DNA of 64,000 nt from Proteles cristata cristata (Eukaryota; Chordata; Mammalia; Carnivora; Hyaenidae), in the NCBI GenBank assembly GCA_017311185.1, contig JAESUZ010002554.1, positions 1,364,001 to 1,428,000 on the forward strand, written 5' to 3'. The notes below the pieces were generated by a model that searched no databases, was not told the origin of the DNA, and saw nothing but the letters and a program-made list of their open reading frames with translations. Below are positions 42,781 through 53,633 of this stretch, piece by piece; within the stretch, counting starts at the first letter, position 1; each line of letters starts with the position of its first letter. The position numbers were made by a program, and so were the translations under genes.

Positions 42781-42822
42781 TGAATACATGTAAAGATTCC
42801 CTAAAAAAAAATTGGCAACAGG

Positions 42823-43860
42823 GAATCAAGAGCAAAAATAAACTGTTGGGACCTCATCAAGATAAAAAGCTTCTACACAGCAAAGGAAACAATCAATAAA
42901 ACTAATAGGAAACTGACAGAATGGGAAAAGATATTTACAAATGACATATCAGATAAAGGGCTAGTATCCAAAATCTGTATAAGAAACTCATCAACTCCAC
43001 ACCCAAAAAACAAATAATCCAGAGAAGAAATGGGCAGAAGACATGAACAGACACTCCTCCAAAGAGGACATCCAGATGGCCAACAAACACATGAAATGAT
43101 GCTCAGCGTCCCTCCTCATCAGGGAAATACAAATCAAAACCACACTAGGATACCACCTCACGCCAGTCAGAGTGGTTAAAATGAGCAAGTCAGAGAACTC
43201 TAGATGCCGGCAAGGATGTGGAGAAACAGGCACCCTTCTACACTGTTGGTGGGAATGTAAACTGGTACAGCCCCTCTGGAAAACAGTGTGCAGGTTCCTC
43301 AAAAAATTAACCATAGAACTCCCCTATGACCCAGCAATAGCACTGCTAGGAATTTACCCAAGGGATACAGAAATGCTGATGCATAGGGGCACATGTACCC
43401 CCATGTTCATAGCAGCACTCTCAACAATAGCCAAAACATGGAAAGAGCCTAAGATCCATCAACTGACAAATGGATCAAGAAGATGTGGTTTATCTATATG
43501 ATGGAATACTACATGGCAATGAGAAAGAATGATATATGGCCATTTGTAGCAACATGGACAGACCTTGAGGGTGTTATGCTGAGCAAAATAAGTCAGGCAG
43601 AGAAGGACAGATACCATATGTTTGCCCTTATAGGAGGATTAGAAGGAACTTAATGGAGGACCGTGGGGGAGAAGAAAGGGGGATATAGTGGGGGAGAGGG
43701 AGGGAGGCAAACCATGAGAGACTCTTGAATGCTAACAAACTGAGGGCTGATGTGGGGGGAAGAGGAGAAGGGGGTTGATAGGCACAGAGGAGGGCACTTG
43801 TTGGAATGAGCACTGGGTGTTACATGGAAACCAACTTGACAATAAATTATTTAAGAAAAA
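42823..43860 (+). mobile_element. 5'-truncated L1: ORF2 C-terminus and 3' UTR
   Basis: About 1.04 kb. It begins in ORF2 and ends at 'gacaataaattatttaagaa'. The translated segment at 43172-43501 contains the ORF2 C-terminal Cys-rich region (residues about 11-60), with motifs [13 protein letters not shown] and YDPAIALLGIYP. The frame then shifts, and stops upstream and downstream kill the ORF. The flanks attggcaacagg (42811-42822) and attggcgacagg (43863-43874) form a 12-bp target duplication with one mismatch. Confidence 0.94.
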
Positions 43861-43906
43861 AATATTGGCGACAGGACAATGTTTCATTGAAATCCAGATA
43901 TGCTTT

Positions 43907-44117
43907 GGGGTGCCTGAGTGGCTCAGTCGGTTAAGCATCCAACTCCTGGGTTTAGATCAGGTCATGATCTCATGGTCTTGTGAGTTTGAGCCCCACATCA
44001 GACTCTATGCTGACAGTGTAGAGCCTGCTTGGGATTCTCTGTCTCCCTCTCTCTCTGCCCCTTCCCCACTTGTGCTGTCTCTCCCTCTCAAAATAAATAA
44101 ACTTAAAAAAAAAAAGA
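43907..44117 (+). mobile_element. Can-SINE (older 'cactgggattctct' type)
   Basis: Head 'ggggtgcctgagtggctcag', 'gacagtgtagagcctgcttg', 'ggattctctgtctccctctc' and tail 'ctcaaaataaataaacttaa'. The flanks atccagatatg (about 43892-43902 and 44119-44129) form the target duplication. It inserted 32 bp downstream of the L1 duplication. Confidence 0.94.
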
Positions 44118-44290
44118 CATCCAGATATGGTCCACTTATAGCAACTCCAATGACAATATTTTAAATAAGATGATATGAATAGTAGCATTATAACCAAATG
44201 CATGACCCTACATGAAGAAGACAGGTGGGTAGATCCATATCGAGGAAGCACTCATGTGCAGTTATTGGAAGTCTCCTTTACAAGCTCATC
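44118..44290. other. Unresolved sequence
   Basis: No element recognised. Confidence 0.35.
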
Positions 44291-44680
44291 ATAATTTTTA
44301 TTTAGGGACTGTCAGTTTCCTTTATTTATGGTATTTTTTGATGAACAGTCTTTAATTTTAACGATCAAATTTATCAACATTTTCTTTCATAGTTTGCACA
44401 TTTTATATCTTGGTTAAGAACTCCTTCCTCATTTCAAGTTGAAAAATATATTCTGTATTTTTACTGTTTTAAAATTTTACCTTTCTCAAATGTCATCAAT
44501 CCATCAGGAACTGATATTTTGTGTATGGTGTGAGGTAGATATACAATTTCATTAGTAGTCTCCCAATAACTATGAAAACAAAATGTTATTAAGTAGTCCA
44601 ATAACTACACTTTATCATTTTGAACTACATTTTTGACTAAAATTTAGGGAGGGGGATTGTCCACAAGCAATGTTTGTTTG
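44291..44680 (-). mobile_element. Old L1 ORF2 fragment, antisense
   Basis: 'atatcttggttaagaactcc', 'catcaatccatcaggaactg' and 'tttgtgtatggtgtgaggta' match the antisense L1M ORF2 region in diverged form. Confidence 0.55.
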
Positions 44681-44684
44681 TTTT

Positions 44685-44900
44685 AATTTTTTTAATGTTT
44701 ATTTCTGAGACATTAAGAGAGAGAGAGACTGAACGTGAGTGGGGGAAGGGCAGAGAGAGAGAGAGGCACAGAATCTGCAGCAGGCTCCAGGCTCTGAGCT
44801 ATCAGTGCAGAACCTGATGTGGGGCTCAAACTCGTGAACTGCGAGATCATGACCCGAGCTGAAGTCAGATGCTTAGCCGACTGAGCCACCTAGGTGCCCC
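44685..44900 (-). mobile_element. SINEC_Fc-type Can-SINE, antisense
   Basis: Tail 'ttttttaatgtttatttctg', 'gcagcaggctccaggctctg', 'gctgaagtcagatgcttagc' and head 'gagccacctaggtgcccc'. Confidence 0.93.
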
Positions 44901-45895
44901 CACATGTACTGTTAATTCATCTTCCCCAATAATATGAGTGGTGGCCAGTGGTTAGGAATTCGGGGTGAGGGGTCCTTCCTTCCCCACACTCTGTCTTTCT
45001 CAACTCCATTTAGCGTCAAGTCTGAGATAAGCCAACACTTTCTGCTTGTTGCAAGTTTATCATTTAATGAGGACATCAACTTTTGAAGGTGAGCTTCCTT
45101 CTTTAGCATTTTTGCTTTACTTTCTCATTCTGCTTTGGCCACTTCCAACTTTGCATCTCATGTCCGGCCCAATAAAAACCAAGGCTCTGGGCTTCTAGAA
45201 ATAAGCAATTTTTATACTAGAGTACTTCTTTTTACTGTTGATTCTGGCCTCAAGGATTTTGAAATTTGCCTTTAACTTCCTGACAGCTCATCCATGCATT
45301 AAATTATTTTAACAATTTAATGCAAACTTTTAGGTGTTCTGTACCGTGAAAAAGTCTCCAAGGACTAGTCTCTCATGTTGCTGAAATCGAAGTCTATGGT
45401 TTTTTGTGTTTAAATCTTTGATCCTTGTGGAATTAATTTTCAAATATTATAGAGCGTGGTAGGGATCCCACTTTATTTTTTCTAAAGTCGTCCAGTTAAT
45501 CCAATTACTTACTGAATAAGTCACAAGATGGCAGTTTTAGAATGCAAATACTCAATGTGTTAGAGGGAAAAGAACATTAATACAAAAATGAATAAGACAT
45601 AGTCTCTGTCTTGGAAGATCTGACAGCTGAATGAATGGTAACTCCTACTATTACCATTTGCCAATCTCCACTGGGTTAGATCAATTTCTTTGTATCACTA
45701 CGGTCATTTGTGGTAGAGATACTTCCAAGTCATTATAACTCAAAATATCTACAGACATACATATACTGCTGAGAATATAGTAAAGGACCTATTAAATTTT
45801 ACATGTGCATTGTTGTGTTACTATACCTAGTAGATGAGTTCCAGGAAAGTTCTATTAAATTTAAATCAGGGGTGATTTAAATTTAATTAAATTTA
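44901..45895. other. Unresolved sequence with a possible L1 remnant
   Basis: Mostly unassigned. 'tttgatccttgtggaattaa' with 'cgtggtagggatcccacttt' at about 45412-45475 resembles antisense L1 ORF2, perhaps continuing the fragment at 44291-44680. Confidence 0.4.
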
Positions 45896-45898
45896 AAT

Positions 45899-46110
45899 GG
45901 GTGGCTCAGTTGGTTGAGCTTCCGACTTCGGCTCAGGTCATGATCTCACAGTTTGTGGGTTCAAGCCCTGCGTCGGGCTCTGTGCTGACAGCTAGCTCAG
46001 AGCCTGGAGCCTGCTTCAAATTCTGTATCTCCCTCTCTCTCTGACCCTCCCCTGCTCACGTTGTCTCTCTCTCTCTCTCTCTCTCAGAAATAAATAAAAC
46101 ATACAAAAAA
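45899..46110 (+). mobile_element. SINEC_Fc-type Can-SINE lacking its first bases
   Basis: Begins directly at 'gggtggctcagttggttgag', without the usual ggcgcct. Body 'gctagctcagagcctggagc', tail 'cagaaataaataaaacatac'. The flanking AT-rich phrase 'aaatttaaat' occurs on both sides. Confidence 0.92.
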
Positions 46111-46164
46111 ATTAAATTTAAATCATATTTTGAGTTTCTTTGGTTAACTTAGAAAAAAGGGTAG

Positions 46165-46407
46165 GGGGCACCTGGGTGGCTCAGTCAGTTAGGCATCCAA
46201 CTCTTGATTTTGGCTCAGGTCATGATTTCACGGTTCATGAGTTCGAGTCCCGCATCAGCCTCCGTTCTGACAATGTTGAACCTGCTTGGGATTCTCTCTC
46301 TCTCTCTCTCTGTCTCTCCCTCTCTCTCTCCCTATCTTCCGGCTCCTCCTCTACTTGCACTCTCTCACCCTCTCTCTCAAATTAAATAAATAAACTTAAA
46401 AAAAAAC
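46165..46407 (+). mobile_element. Can-SINE (older 'ttgattttgg' type)
   Basis: Head 'ggggcacctgggtggctcag' with the insertion 'caactcttgattttggctca' characteristic of an older felid SINE group. It has a long (CT)n tract and tail 'aaattaaataaataaactta'. It lies head-to-tail with the previous SINE, 54 bp apart. Confidence 0.93.
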
Positions 46408-47234
46408 AAATTTCCTTGGTAAGTTTTTTATTTAAAGGGATTTTACTTTGAATTATTTTCAAAAGTCATTCTGAAGACTAAATACGGGCTCCATAATTTT
46501 TCTATGATGCAAATATGAGGTTTCATTTACTAGGATTTTTAATGCAAGTTATATTTGAATAATTCAGGTTCTTTTCTAAAAGAGAAAGGAAATTATAAGG
46601 AGCCTAGAATTTCCAAAGCAAATCAAAGTGTATTTTTAAAAATGCAGTTGTTGGAATACAGACTTAAAGATATTTCTTAAGGATCATTTACATGAATTCG
46701 ATTTGCTTGCTTCTACACGCGAGGCAACATTTTGGGTGATTTATTTTTTTTCAAAAGCTAATTTTTAAGCTTTGTAGGGTGGGTGCCAAATGGTATTTTA
46801 AAGACACACATTTAAAAAAAGAAGAACGTGCAGTTTTGCCTGGAGTGCAGATGGAGCCTGTGTCAACTGAAGGCATTTTGCCTAAGGACACAGTGAGAAG
46901 CACTTTTCCATAAAGACCATAAACTCGACTCTTGTTTCTGTTCCTCCTATTTTCTAGAAGGCGGGAAGGAGTCAAATAAAGGGCTTAAGGGTTCAGTTGT
47001 TTCAACAATCTCATTGCTCAGATTTTATAATGATTATGCCATAAACATTATTTGATCTTCGAATTAGTAATGAGGGAATAGGATAATTTGGGGTTACTTA
47101 TTATTTCTCTTATTGATTCATTTCTATCGTGTAACGATAGGGCCTACGTCCTATTTTATATTTGCATCTAATATATATTTTCTGTGTCTTCGCACCTTAG
47201 CCCCTGAAGCACACAGTAGGAGGCAGATTTCATT
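46408..47234. other. Unresolved sequence
   Basis: More than 800 bp without gene or repeat assignment. A 74-codon minus frame (46751-46975) has no family resemblance. Confidence 0.4.
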
Positions 47235-47249
47235 TAAAGTGCAAAAGAA

Positions 47250-47487
47250 GGGATGCCTGAGTGGTTCAGTCAGTTAAGTGTCCGACTTTGGCTCAGGTCA
47301 TGATCTCACAGTCTGTGAGTTCAAGCCCCGCGTTGGGTTCTATGCTGACTGCTCAGAGCCTGAATCCTGCTTCAGATTCTGTGTCTCCCTCTCTCTCTGC
47401 CCCTCTCCCACTTATGCCTCTCTCTCTCAAAGGTAAATAAACATTAAAAAAATAAAAAAATTAATTAATTAAAATAAATTTAAAAAA
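47250..47487 (+). mobile_element. SINEC_Fc-type Can-SINE with long A-rich tail
   Basis: Head 'gggatgcctgagtggttcag', body 'gctgactgctcagagcctga', tail 'caaaggtaaataaacattaa' followed by about 45 bases of A/T-rich sequence. A 12-bp target duplication, taaagtgcaaaa, lies at 47235-47246 and 47488-47499. Confidence 0.94.
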
Positions 47488-47499
47488 TAAAGTGCAAAA

Positions 47500-48034
47500 C
47501 AAAAATGGGGAACCAGAGAGCCTTTGAGAGTAAGGGGCAGAGGCAGGATCTGAGCACACACTTTAGCCTTAAATCCTTTCTCATTACCACCAGAGGATAT
47601 GCTTTGTAAAAAGATGTATGGGAAACTGCTGGTAAAAAGATGATGTAACTCTTCATTTATTGACGTGGAAATGTCTCTATTACATACAGTCATGTGCAAA
47701 CCTCGGGTTATAATACAATGTATGAAGGGGATCCCATTTTTATAGAAATAAATTAGTATATGTTCAAAAATGGCTGGAAATGTTAATAGTGATTTTTTTA
47801 ATATTCTTTAAATTTTTGAATTTCATGTATTCGTCATGGTTCTTTATTACAACCAACAATTCTGGGAAACAAATATGCAGCAGCACATGGCTATGAGTGA
47901 GATCCTTGGCTTTAACGCCACGTGCTACTATACCACTTATAATCTATCCTTTTGATTATAAAGTCCATTTTTATCACATAGATGAGAGAAAATTAATCCT
48001 TCCTGGTGATAATTTCTCATCAATTTTCAATTTC
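47500..48034. other. Unresolved AT-rich sequence
   Basis: No element or gene recognised. Confidence 0.4.
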
Positions 48035-48243
48035 TTATTTTTACTTTTATTTTATTTTATTTTTTTAGAGAGAGTGCATGAGCATGAGCAGGGAGGGGCA
48101 GAAGGAGAGAGTAAGAGAGAATCTCAAGCAGGCTCCACACCCAGTCTGGAGTCCAACGCAGGGCTTGATCCCTTGACTGTGAGATCATAACCTATCTGAA
48201 ATCATGAGTTGGATGCTTAATCAACTGAGCCACCCAGGTACTC
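48035..48243 (-). mobile_element. Can-SINE, antisense
   Basis: Tail 'ttttattttattttattttt', 'gagcagggaggggcagaagg' and head 'actgagccacccaggtactc'. The target duplication catcaattttc lies at 48018-48028 and 48244-48254. Confidence 0.93.
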
Positions 48244-48299
48244 CATCAATTTTCTATTTTTGTAGAAATGAACCTCATTTTTGTTCCCCTTATCATTTA

Positions 48300-48530
48300 G
48301 CCTTATTGTGGTACTATCAAGGGACAGAATCCCTACACAAACTGGCAAAGGGAATTTATTGGCTCCTGTAACTGGGGTGTAGAGGTTCTCAATGTCATCA
48401 GGGGTTGACCCACTTCTCTGTGATTCGTTTGCTTCTGCTCTCCTGCCTGTGACAAGTTCATTCTCATCCTGGTTCCCTATCCTTATATAAAAAGGCTGCA
48501 GCTATTCCAAGCTCCCCATCCTTTTCTTTC
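48300..48530. other. Possible ancient repeat
   Basis: 'gggaatttattggctcctgt', 'atgtcatcaggggttgaccc' and 'gttcattctcatcctggttc' recall an unnamed old dispersed repeat. See also 15062-15245. Confidence 0.3.
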
Positions 48531-48549
48531 TTCAGAAGGAGAAAGATCA

Positions 48550-48772
48550 GGGGCACCTGGGTGGCTTAGTCGGTTGAGCGTCCGACTTTCGCTTGGGTCA
48601 TGATCTCGCAGTTCATGGGTTTGAACCCCACATCGGGCTCTGTTCTGACTGCCAGCTCAGAGCCTGGAGCCTATTTCAGAGTCTGTGTCTCCCTCTCTCT
48701 CTGACCCTCCCCTGCTCACGCTGTCTCTCTCTCTCTCCTAGAAATAAAATAAAAATATTTAAAAAAAAAAAA
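48550..48772 (+). mobile_element. Young SINEC_Fc with perfect target duplication
   Basis: Head 'ggggcacctgggtggcttag', diagnostic 'gactttcgcttgggtcatga', body 'actgccagctcagagcctgg', tail 'cctagaaataaaataaaaat' and a terminal A14-15 run. The target duplication aaggagaaagatca is identical over 14 bp (48536-48549 and 48773-48786). Confidence 0.97.
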
Positions 48773-48786
48773 AAGGAGAAAGATCA

Positions 48787-49179
48787 TCGCCTCTGATAGC
48801 CCTTAGAGAACCATGAAGGAGCCTCTTTCCCAGAAACTGTCTCCTTATTTCTTATTGACCCAAATAGGGTTACCTGTGTATTCTTGAGCCAGTTACTAAA
48901 ACCAGGAGCTGGAGATTTCTTGAAGCTGAGGTAGTGGCAGTTCTCCAAAGGAAAATTTAGATACTGTTGAACAAAGAAGAGGGAAATGGAGACTAGAAAA
49001 CCTACCAAGACCTCATTCTCTCATTCTCATTGGCTTTCAGATTCTGGCTCTTCATAACCATGTCCCTCCCCCACCCCTTTTCCCAACACATACTCTTAAC
49101 CCTTCCTTACGTCATTGCAGCAACGGCTTTATTCCGCTTACCAACTAAATAACATTTCTTGTTTAAGTTTTCATCCTAA
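48787..49179. other. Unresolved sequence
   Basis: No element or gene recognised. Confidence 0.35.
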
Positions 49180-50070
49180 CTTGATGACTCTAACATAACT
49201 TTCCTGTGGCCACAACATCAAATTCAAGTTTTAATATTCATTTAAATTTTCCTCTCTCCAACCATTCATACCACTTAATAGACCATCCTAAATAAAGTTC
49301 TCATTTTTTTCCTTCTCTAATGAAAATCTACAATGGTTTTCTGCTATATAACACATAAAGTTCATTCACCTTATCCTGCCATTTAAAAATTTCAACGGTC
49401 TGGCCTCATTTACAATTTAGCTTTTTCTCTTGCCCTCCATCTTAATTATTTCCAGAAAACACTAGATTCTTTCTTACCTCCACAAATTTGAAAACACTGT
49501 TTCTTCCCATATGGAAATCCTTCTTTTCATAGATCTGGGTAACTAAGTAACAAACTATGTGCTTCTGCATAATTATGCCTTTTACTCTGTATTATAACTG
49601 TTCATTAAAATACAAACAATGGAAGTATTAATATAAATGCACATTTCATTGATTGATTTATTGATTCATCATGGTGTGTAAGGTCCTCCATGAGCAGATG
49701 CCCACCTACCTCCCAGTCATGTTATACCCTCCTATTTCTTGCTTGCTACATCCTGCCACACAGCAAATGCTCAATGCTGTTTCTGGTTTTAAGAAGTCCA
49801 TCCACATATTCTCCTCCCAAAACATTCCTTCCACACCTCTTGACTTTGATCAATCCTACTCATCCTTCACGTGTCACCTTGAATACCATGTTTTTAGGAA
49901 AACCTTCTCTGACTCCCAAAAAAAATTTGATCCTCCTGTTATGTGTTTTATAGGAACCTTTACAGGTATTTATTTGTTATAATTAATTATTCATTTATTT
50001 ATCTCTTTAGAGCCATTTCTCCTAATATACTCTAAGCATCTAGACAGTTACTGGTTCTAGTGGATGCTCC
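49180..50070 (+). mobile_element. L2 LINE fragment
   Basis: Diverged sense L2: 'atcctaacttgatgactcta', 'acaatggttttctgctatat', 'gtaaggtcctccatgagcag', 'atcaatcctactcatccttc', 'acgtgtcaccttgaatacca', 'ggaaaaccttctctgactcc'. The terminal 'agcatc' region is near 50035. The two overlapping frames at 49671-49982 are its shadows. Confidence 0.65.
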
Positions 50071-50860
50071 ATTCATGATACTTTCCCCCCACAGTGATGC
50101 AGGTTTTCACTAATCTTCATCAGGCACTGCTTAATCTAACATTGGTTTTAACTTTGTATAAAGCAGTGCATCTGAATCATTTCATTAGATTTAGAAGCCT
50201 TCAAGGAAAAATACACAGTCTACCAATGTTAGAGCTCTGGAAGTAACTTTACTGTCAGCTCTTCTAGGTCCCTTTCCTTGTCCTTGGTCAACTTGCTAAC
50301 AAGTGAGTCATTCTGCCATATCATACATAAGCAGAAACTCTCATTTGCTACTGGTATCCTGTTCTATGTCTTCTTGCTCTCAGGGACAACACACAGGATA
50401 AAAGATTATAAGTATTATGTAAGCACATCTTCCTACGTCAGGGTTTTTCCAATCAGTGGCATACAGAGATACATATCAATAAAGATATAGGTATATAGAT
50501 AAACTGGACCATTCCCTAGTTTCAAATGAGATCTAACAAAATGCTATATTTTATCAAATATTTTTAAAAAATCACTTAACCATTCCAGTAAACTCCAAAA
50601 GTCTTCAATTTGGCCATTCTTTTTTAATATTTCAGGACCAATTTAATCAAAATCTAATACTATTTCAACTGAGTCTACAGAGTTTTAGGATGAATTTTGG
50701 AGAAACTAATTTCAGGTATTTCTTATTAGTCCTACAGTATCCTTCTATGAGGGCTACAGAGACAAATTCTGCTCTTCTAACTTGAAAAAAAACCTGAGGA
50801 AATGGGAACCATATCAATGGCTCTTTGCTCAATTTGCAACAGTGGAAGCGTTCTAAATCT
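50071..50860. other. Unresolved sequence
   Basis: No gene or repeat assigned. Confidence 0.4.
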
Positions 50861-50865
50861 TGGCT

Positions 50866-51009
50866 GTTCAATATGGTCATGCTAGCCATGGGTGCTATTG
50901 AGTATTTGAAATGTAGCTGGTGCAACCAAGAAGCTGAATTTATCATTTTAGTTAATTTAAACCTAAAATCATTACACGTGGCCAGTGACTATTGTATTTC
51001 ACAGCACAG
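50866..51009. mobile_element. Short hAT (MER-type) element fragment
   Basis: 'ggctgttcaatatggtcatg', 'ctagccatgggtgctattga', 'gtatttgaaatgtagctggt' and 'acacgtggccagtgactatt', ending 'tgtatttcacagcacag', match a short placental hAT family whose ends are inverted copies of 'ctgtccaatacggtagccac'. The subfamily is unresolved. Confidence 0.6.
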
Positions 51010-51795
51010 ATGTACTTTCTCAAAGTGATGGGTGAGTGAAATTCTGGATTCATTAAGAGTCAAGAAGTGACTATTAATTCTGGTCCTCTCTCCCATATTT
51101 CTCATTTAGGAGAGAGAACTATTTGAAAACAGAAACTCATTTCTAATAGGATGTCCAGACTACGCAGGACATTCCATACTATACAAATTATGCATCACCT
51201 CATCTGAAACACTGAAAGACAGACTTCCACCAAAATAATTTGAGCATGTTCAAACAGATACACCCAGGTTTTATTTTTTTCTCTCATAAGACTCAGACGG
51301 AAAAATGTTTAAAGGGTTCCGATTCATACCAATAATATGAGCACCTATTGTGGCTGTTTGTGGAAATATTGCACATCCACCCAACTCATCACCTGTTAAG
51401 TCACATCTTTGTTTAATTTTCAAGAACGAAATGATTCATAGTCATTTCATTCATGGGAATTGGTGCCAGTTCATTTCTGGGAGTTCAATCGCCAGCTTCT
51501 GAAATTGAGAAACAAATATCTTATTATAATCAGGCTCTATGCAGAGCTTTCGGTCTTGTTTTCCCCTTGGAAAATATCAGTAATTTCATATTTGGCATAA
51601 TAAATCAGTTTCCGGAAAAATATTTGTTGACATCATTTTTGCTATTCTCTGCAGATTTGATATGGAAAAATAGTCTGGCCATGTTCAAAATGGAAGATTA
51701 GCATGGACAGTGTCTTTCTACCTGTTGCAGCCCCCATCCCTCTGGAGTCACAGTTCAGGGGTGTTTTTACCTTACCACAGAAGAAATAGCATCGT
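51010..51795. other. Repeat-free, unresolved sequence
   Basis: No transposable element recognised. The 82-codon plus frame (51453-51701) has no family signature. A candidate regulatory block is listed below. Confidence 0.4.
51280..51710. promoter_or_regulatory. Candidate non-coding regulatory block
   Basis: Repeat-free, with dense motif-like phrases: 'tcaccttt'-type and 'tgacatca' sites (for example 'gttgacatcatttttgc'), 'aatgattcatagtcatttca' (a near-palindrome), 'aattggtgccagttcattt' and 'ggaaatattgcacatcc'. Evidence is compositional only. Confidence 0.28.
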
Positions 51796-51799
51796 GAAA

Positions 51800-52080
51800 G
51801 ACAGATTTGAAGATACACTGGGAGGTGACTTCACTCATATGAGGATTTTAAGATACAAAATAGATGAACATAAGGGAAGGGAAGCAAAAATAATATAAAA
51901 ACAGTGAGGAGGACAAAACATAAGAGATTCTTAAATATGGAGAACAAACAGAGTGTTACTGGAGGGGTTGTTGGGGGGGGGCTAAATGGGTAAGGGGCAT
52001 TAAGGAATCCACTCCTGAAATCATTGTTGCACTATATAACTAACTTGGATGTAAATTTAAAAAATTAAAAAATTAAAAAT
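51800..52080 (+). mobile_element. L1 3' UTR (older carnivore L1)
   Basis: 'gacttcactcatatgaggat', 'tagatgaacataagggaagg', 'taagagattcttaaatatgg', 'agaacaaacagagtgttact', 'attgttgcactatataacta', 'acttggatgtaaatttaaaa'. A G10 run lies at 51971-51980. It ends 66 bp before the younger antisense L1. Confidence 0.85.
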
Positions 52081-52801
52081 TGTTTTGCTAAAATAAAGAA
52101 TCAAACAAGGCTTAAACATTAAAACTCAACCCAAACCAAGTTCTTTTTTTTTTTTTTTTACAAATAGCTTATTGTCAAGTTGGTTTCCATATAACACCCA
52201 GTGCTCATCCCTACAAATGCCCTCCCTCCATGCCCATCTTCCCCCTCCTCCCCACACCCATGAGTCCTCAGTTTGTTCCCAGCATTCAAGAGTCTCTCAT
52301 GATTTGCCTCTCTCCCTTTCCCCCACCATTTCTCCCCTTCTTCTCCCCCATGGTCCTCCGTTAAGTTCCTCTGAATCCTCCTATACATGCAAACATATGA
52401 TATTTGTCCTTTTCTGCCGGACTTATTTCGCTCAGCATAACACCCTCAAGGTCTGTCCATGTTGCTACAAATGGCCAGATTTCATTCTTTCTCATTGCCA
52501 TGTAGGATTCCATGGTATAGATAAACCACATCTTCTTGATCCATTCATCTGTTGATGGACACTTAGGCTCTTTCCAGGTTTTGGCTATTGTTGAGAGTGC
52601 TGCTATGAACATGGGGGTACATGTGCTCCTATGCATCAGCATTTCTGTATCCCTTGGGTTAATTCCTAGCAGTGCTATTGCTGGGTCATAAGGGAGTTCT
52701 ATTGTTAACTTTTTGAGGAACCTTCACACTGTTTTCCAGAGGGGCTGTACCAGTTTACATTCCCACCAACAGTGTAGGAGGGTGCCCATTTCTCCACATC
52801 C

Positions 52802-53293
52802 TCACAGGCATCTAGAGTTCTCTGACTTGCTCATTTTAACCACTCTGACTGGCGTGAGGTGGTATCTCAGTGTGGTTTTGGTTTGTATTTCCCTAATGAG
52901 GAGGGATGCTGAGCATCGTTTCATGTGTCTATTGGCCATCTGGATGTCCTCTTTGGAGGAGTGTCTGTTCATATCTTCTGCCCATTTCTTCACTGGATTA
53001 TTTGTTTTTTGGGTGTGGAGTTTGGTGAGTTCCTTATAGATTTTGGATATTAACCCTTTATCTGATATGTCATTTGTAACTATCTTTTTCCATTCCGTTG
53101 GTTGCCTATTAGTTTTGTGGGTTGTTTCCTTTACTGTGCAGAAGCTTTTAATCTTGATGAGGTCCCAATCGTTTATTTTTGCTCTTGATTCCCTTGCTTT
53201 TGGGGATGTGTCAAGTAAGAAGTTGCTGCGGTGGAGGTCAAGGAGGTTGTTTCCTGCTTTCTCCTCTAGAGTTTGGATGGTTTCCTGTCTCAC
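52802..53293 (-). pseudogene. L1 ORF2 downstream fragment (inactive)
   Basis: A second open stretch (163 residues) of the same dead ORF2, carrying sequence typical of the thumb-to-C-terminal linker (motifs '[10 protein letters not shown]', '[17 protein letters not shown]', 'KQIKNGQRI'-like positions diverged). It is out of continuity with the reverse transcriptase segment because of stops between 53293 and 53634. It runs into the region preceding the Cys-rich end. Another fragment, 93 residues at 52361-52642, contains the ORF2 terminus. Confidence 0.9.
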
Positions 53294-53633
53294 GTTCAGG
53301 TCCTTTATTCATTTTGAGTTTATTTTTGTGTATGGTGTGAGAAAAATGATCTAGTTTCATTCTTCTGCATGTTGTTGTCCAGTTCTCCCAACACCATCTG
53401 TTAAAGAGGCTGTCTTTTTTCCATTGGACATTCTTTCCTGCTTTGTCAAAGATTAGTTGGCTGTATACCTATGGGTCCAGCTCTGAATTTTCAATTCTTT
53501 TCCATTGATCTATGTGTCTGTTTTTGTGCCAATACCATACTGTCCTGATGATGACAGCTTTGTAGTAGAGGCTAAAGTCTGGGATGGTGATACCTCCCGT
53601 TTTGGTTTTATTTTTCAGTATTACTTTGGCTAT

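Noticed and set aside
51685..51712. 'aaaatggaagattagcatgg' resembles part of U6 snRNA
   Set aside because: The match is about 16 bases of the U6 middle only; the U6 5' end, 3' end and internal spacing are absent.
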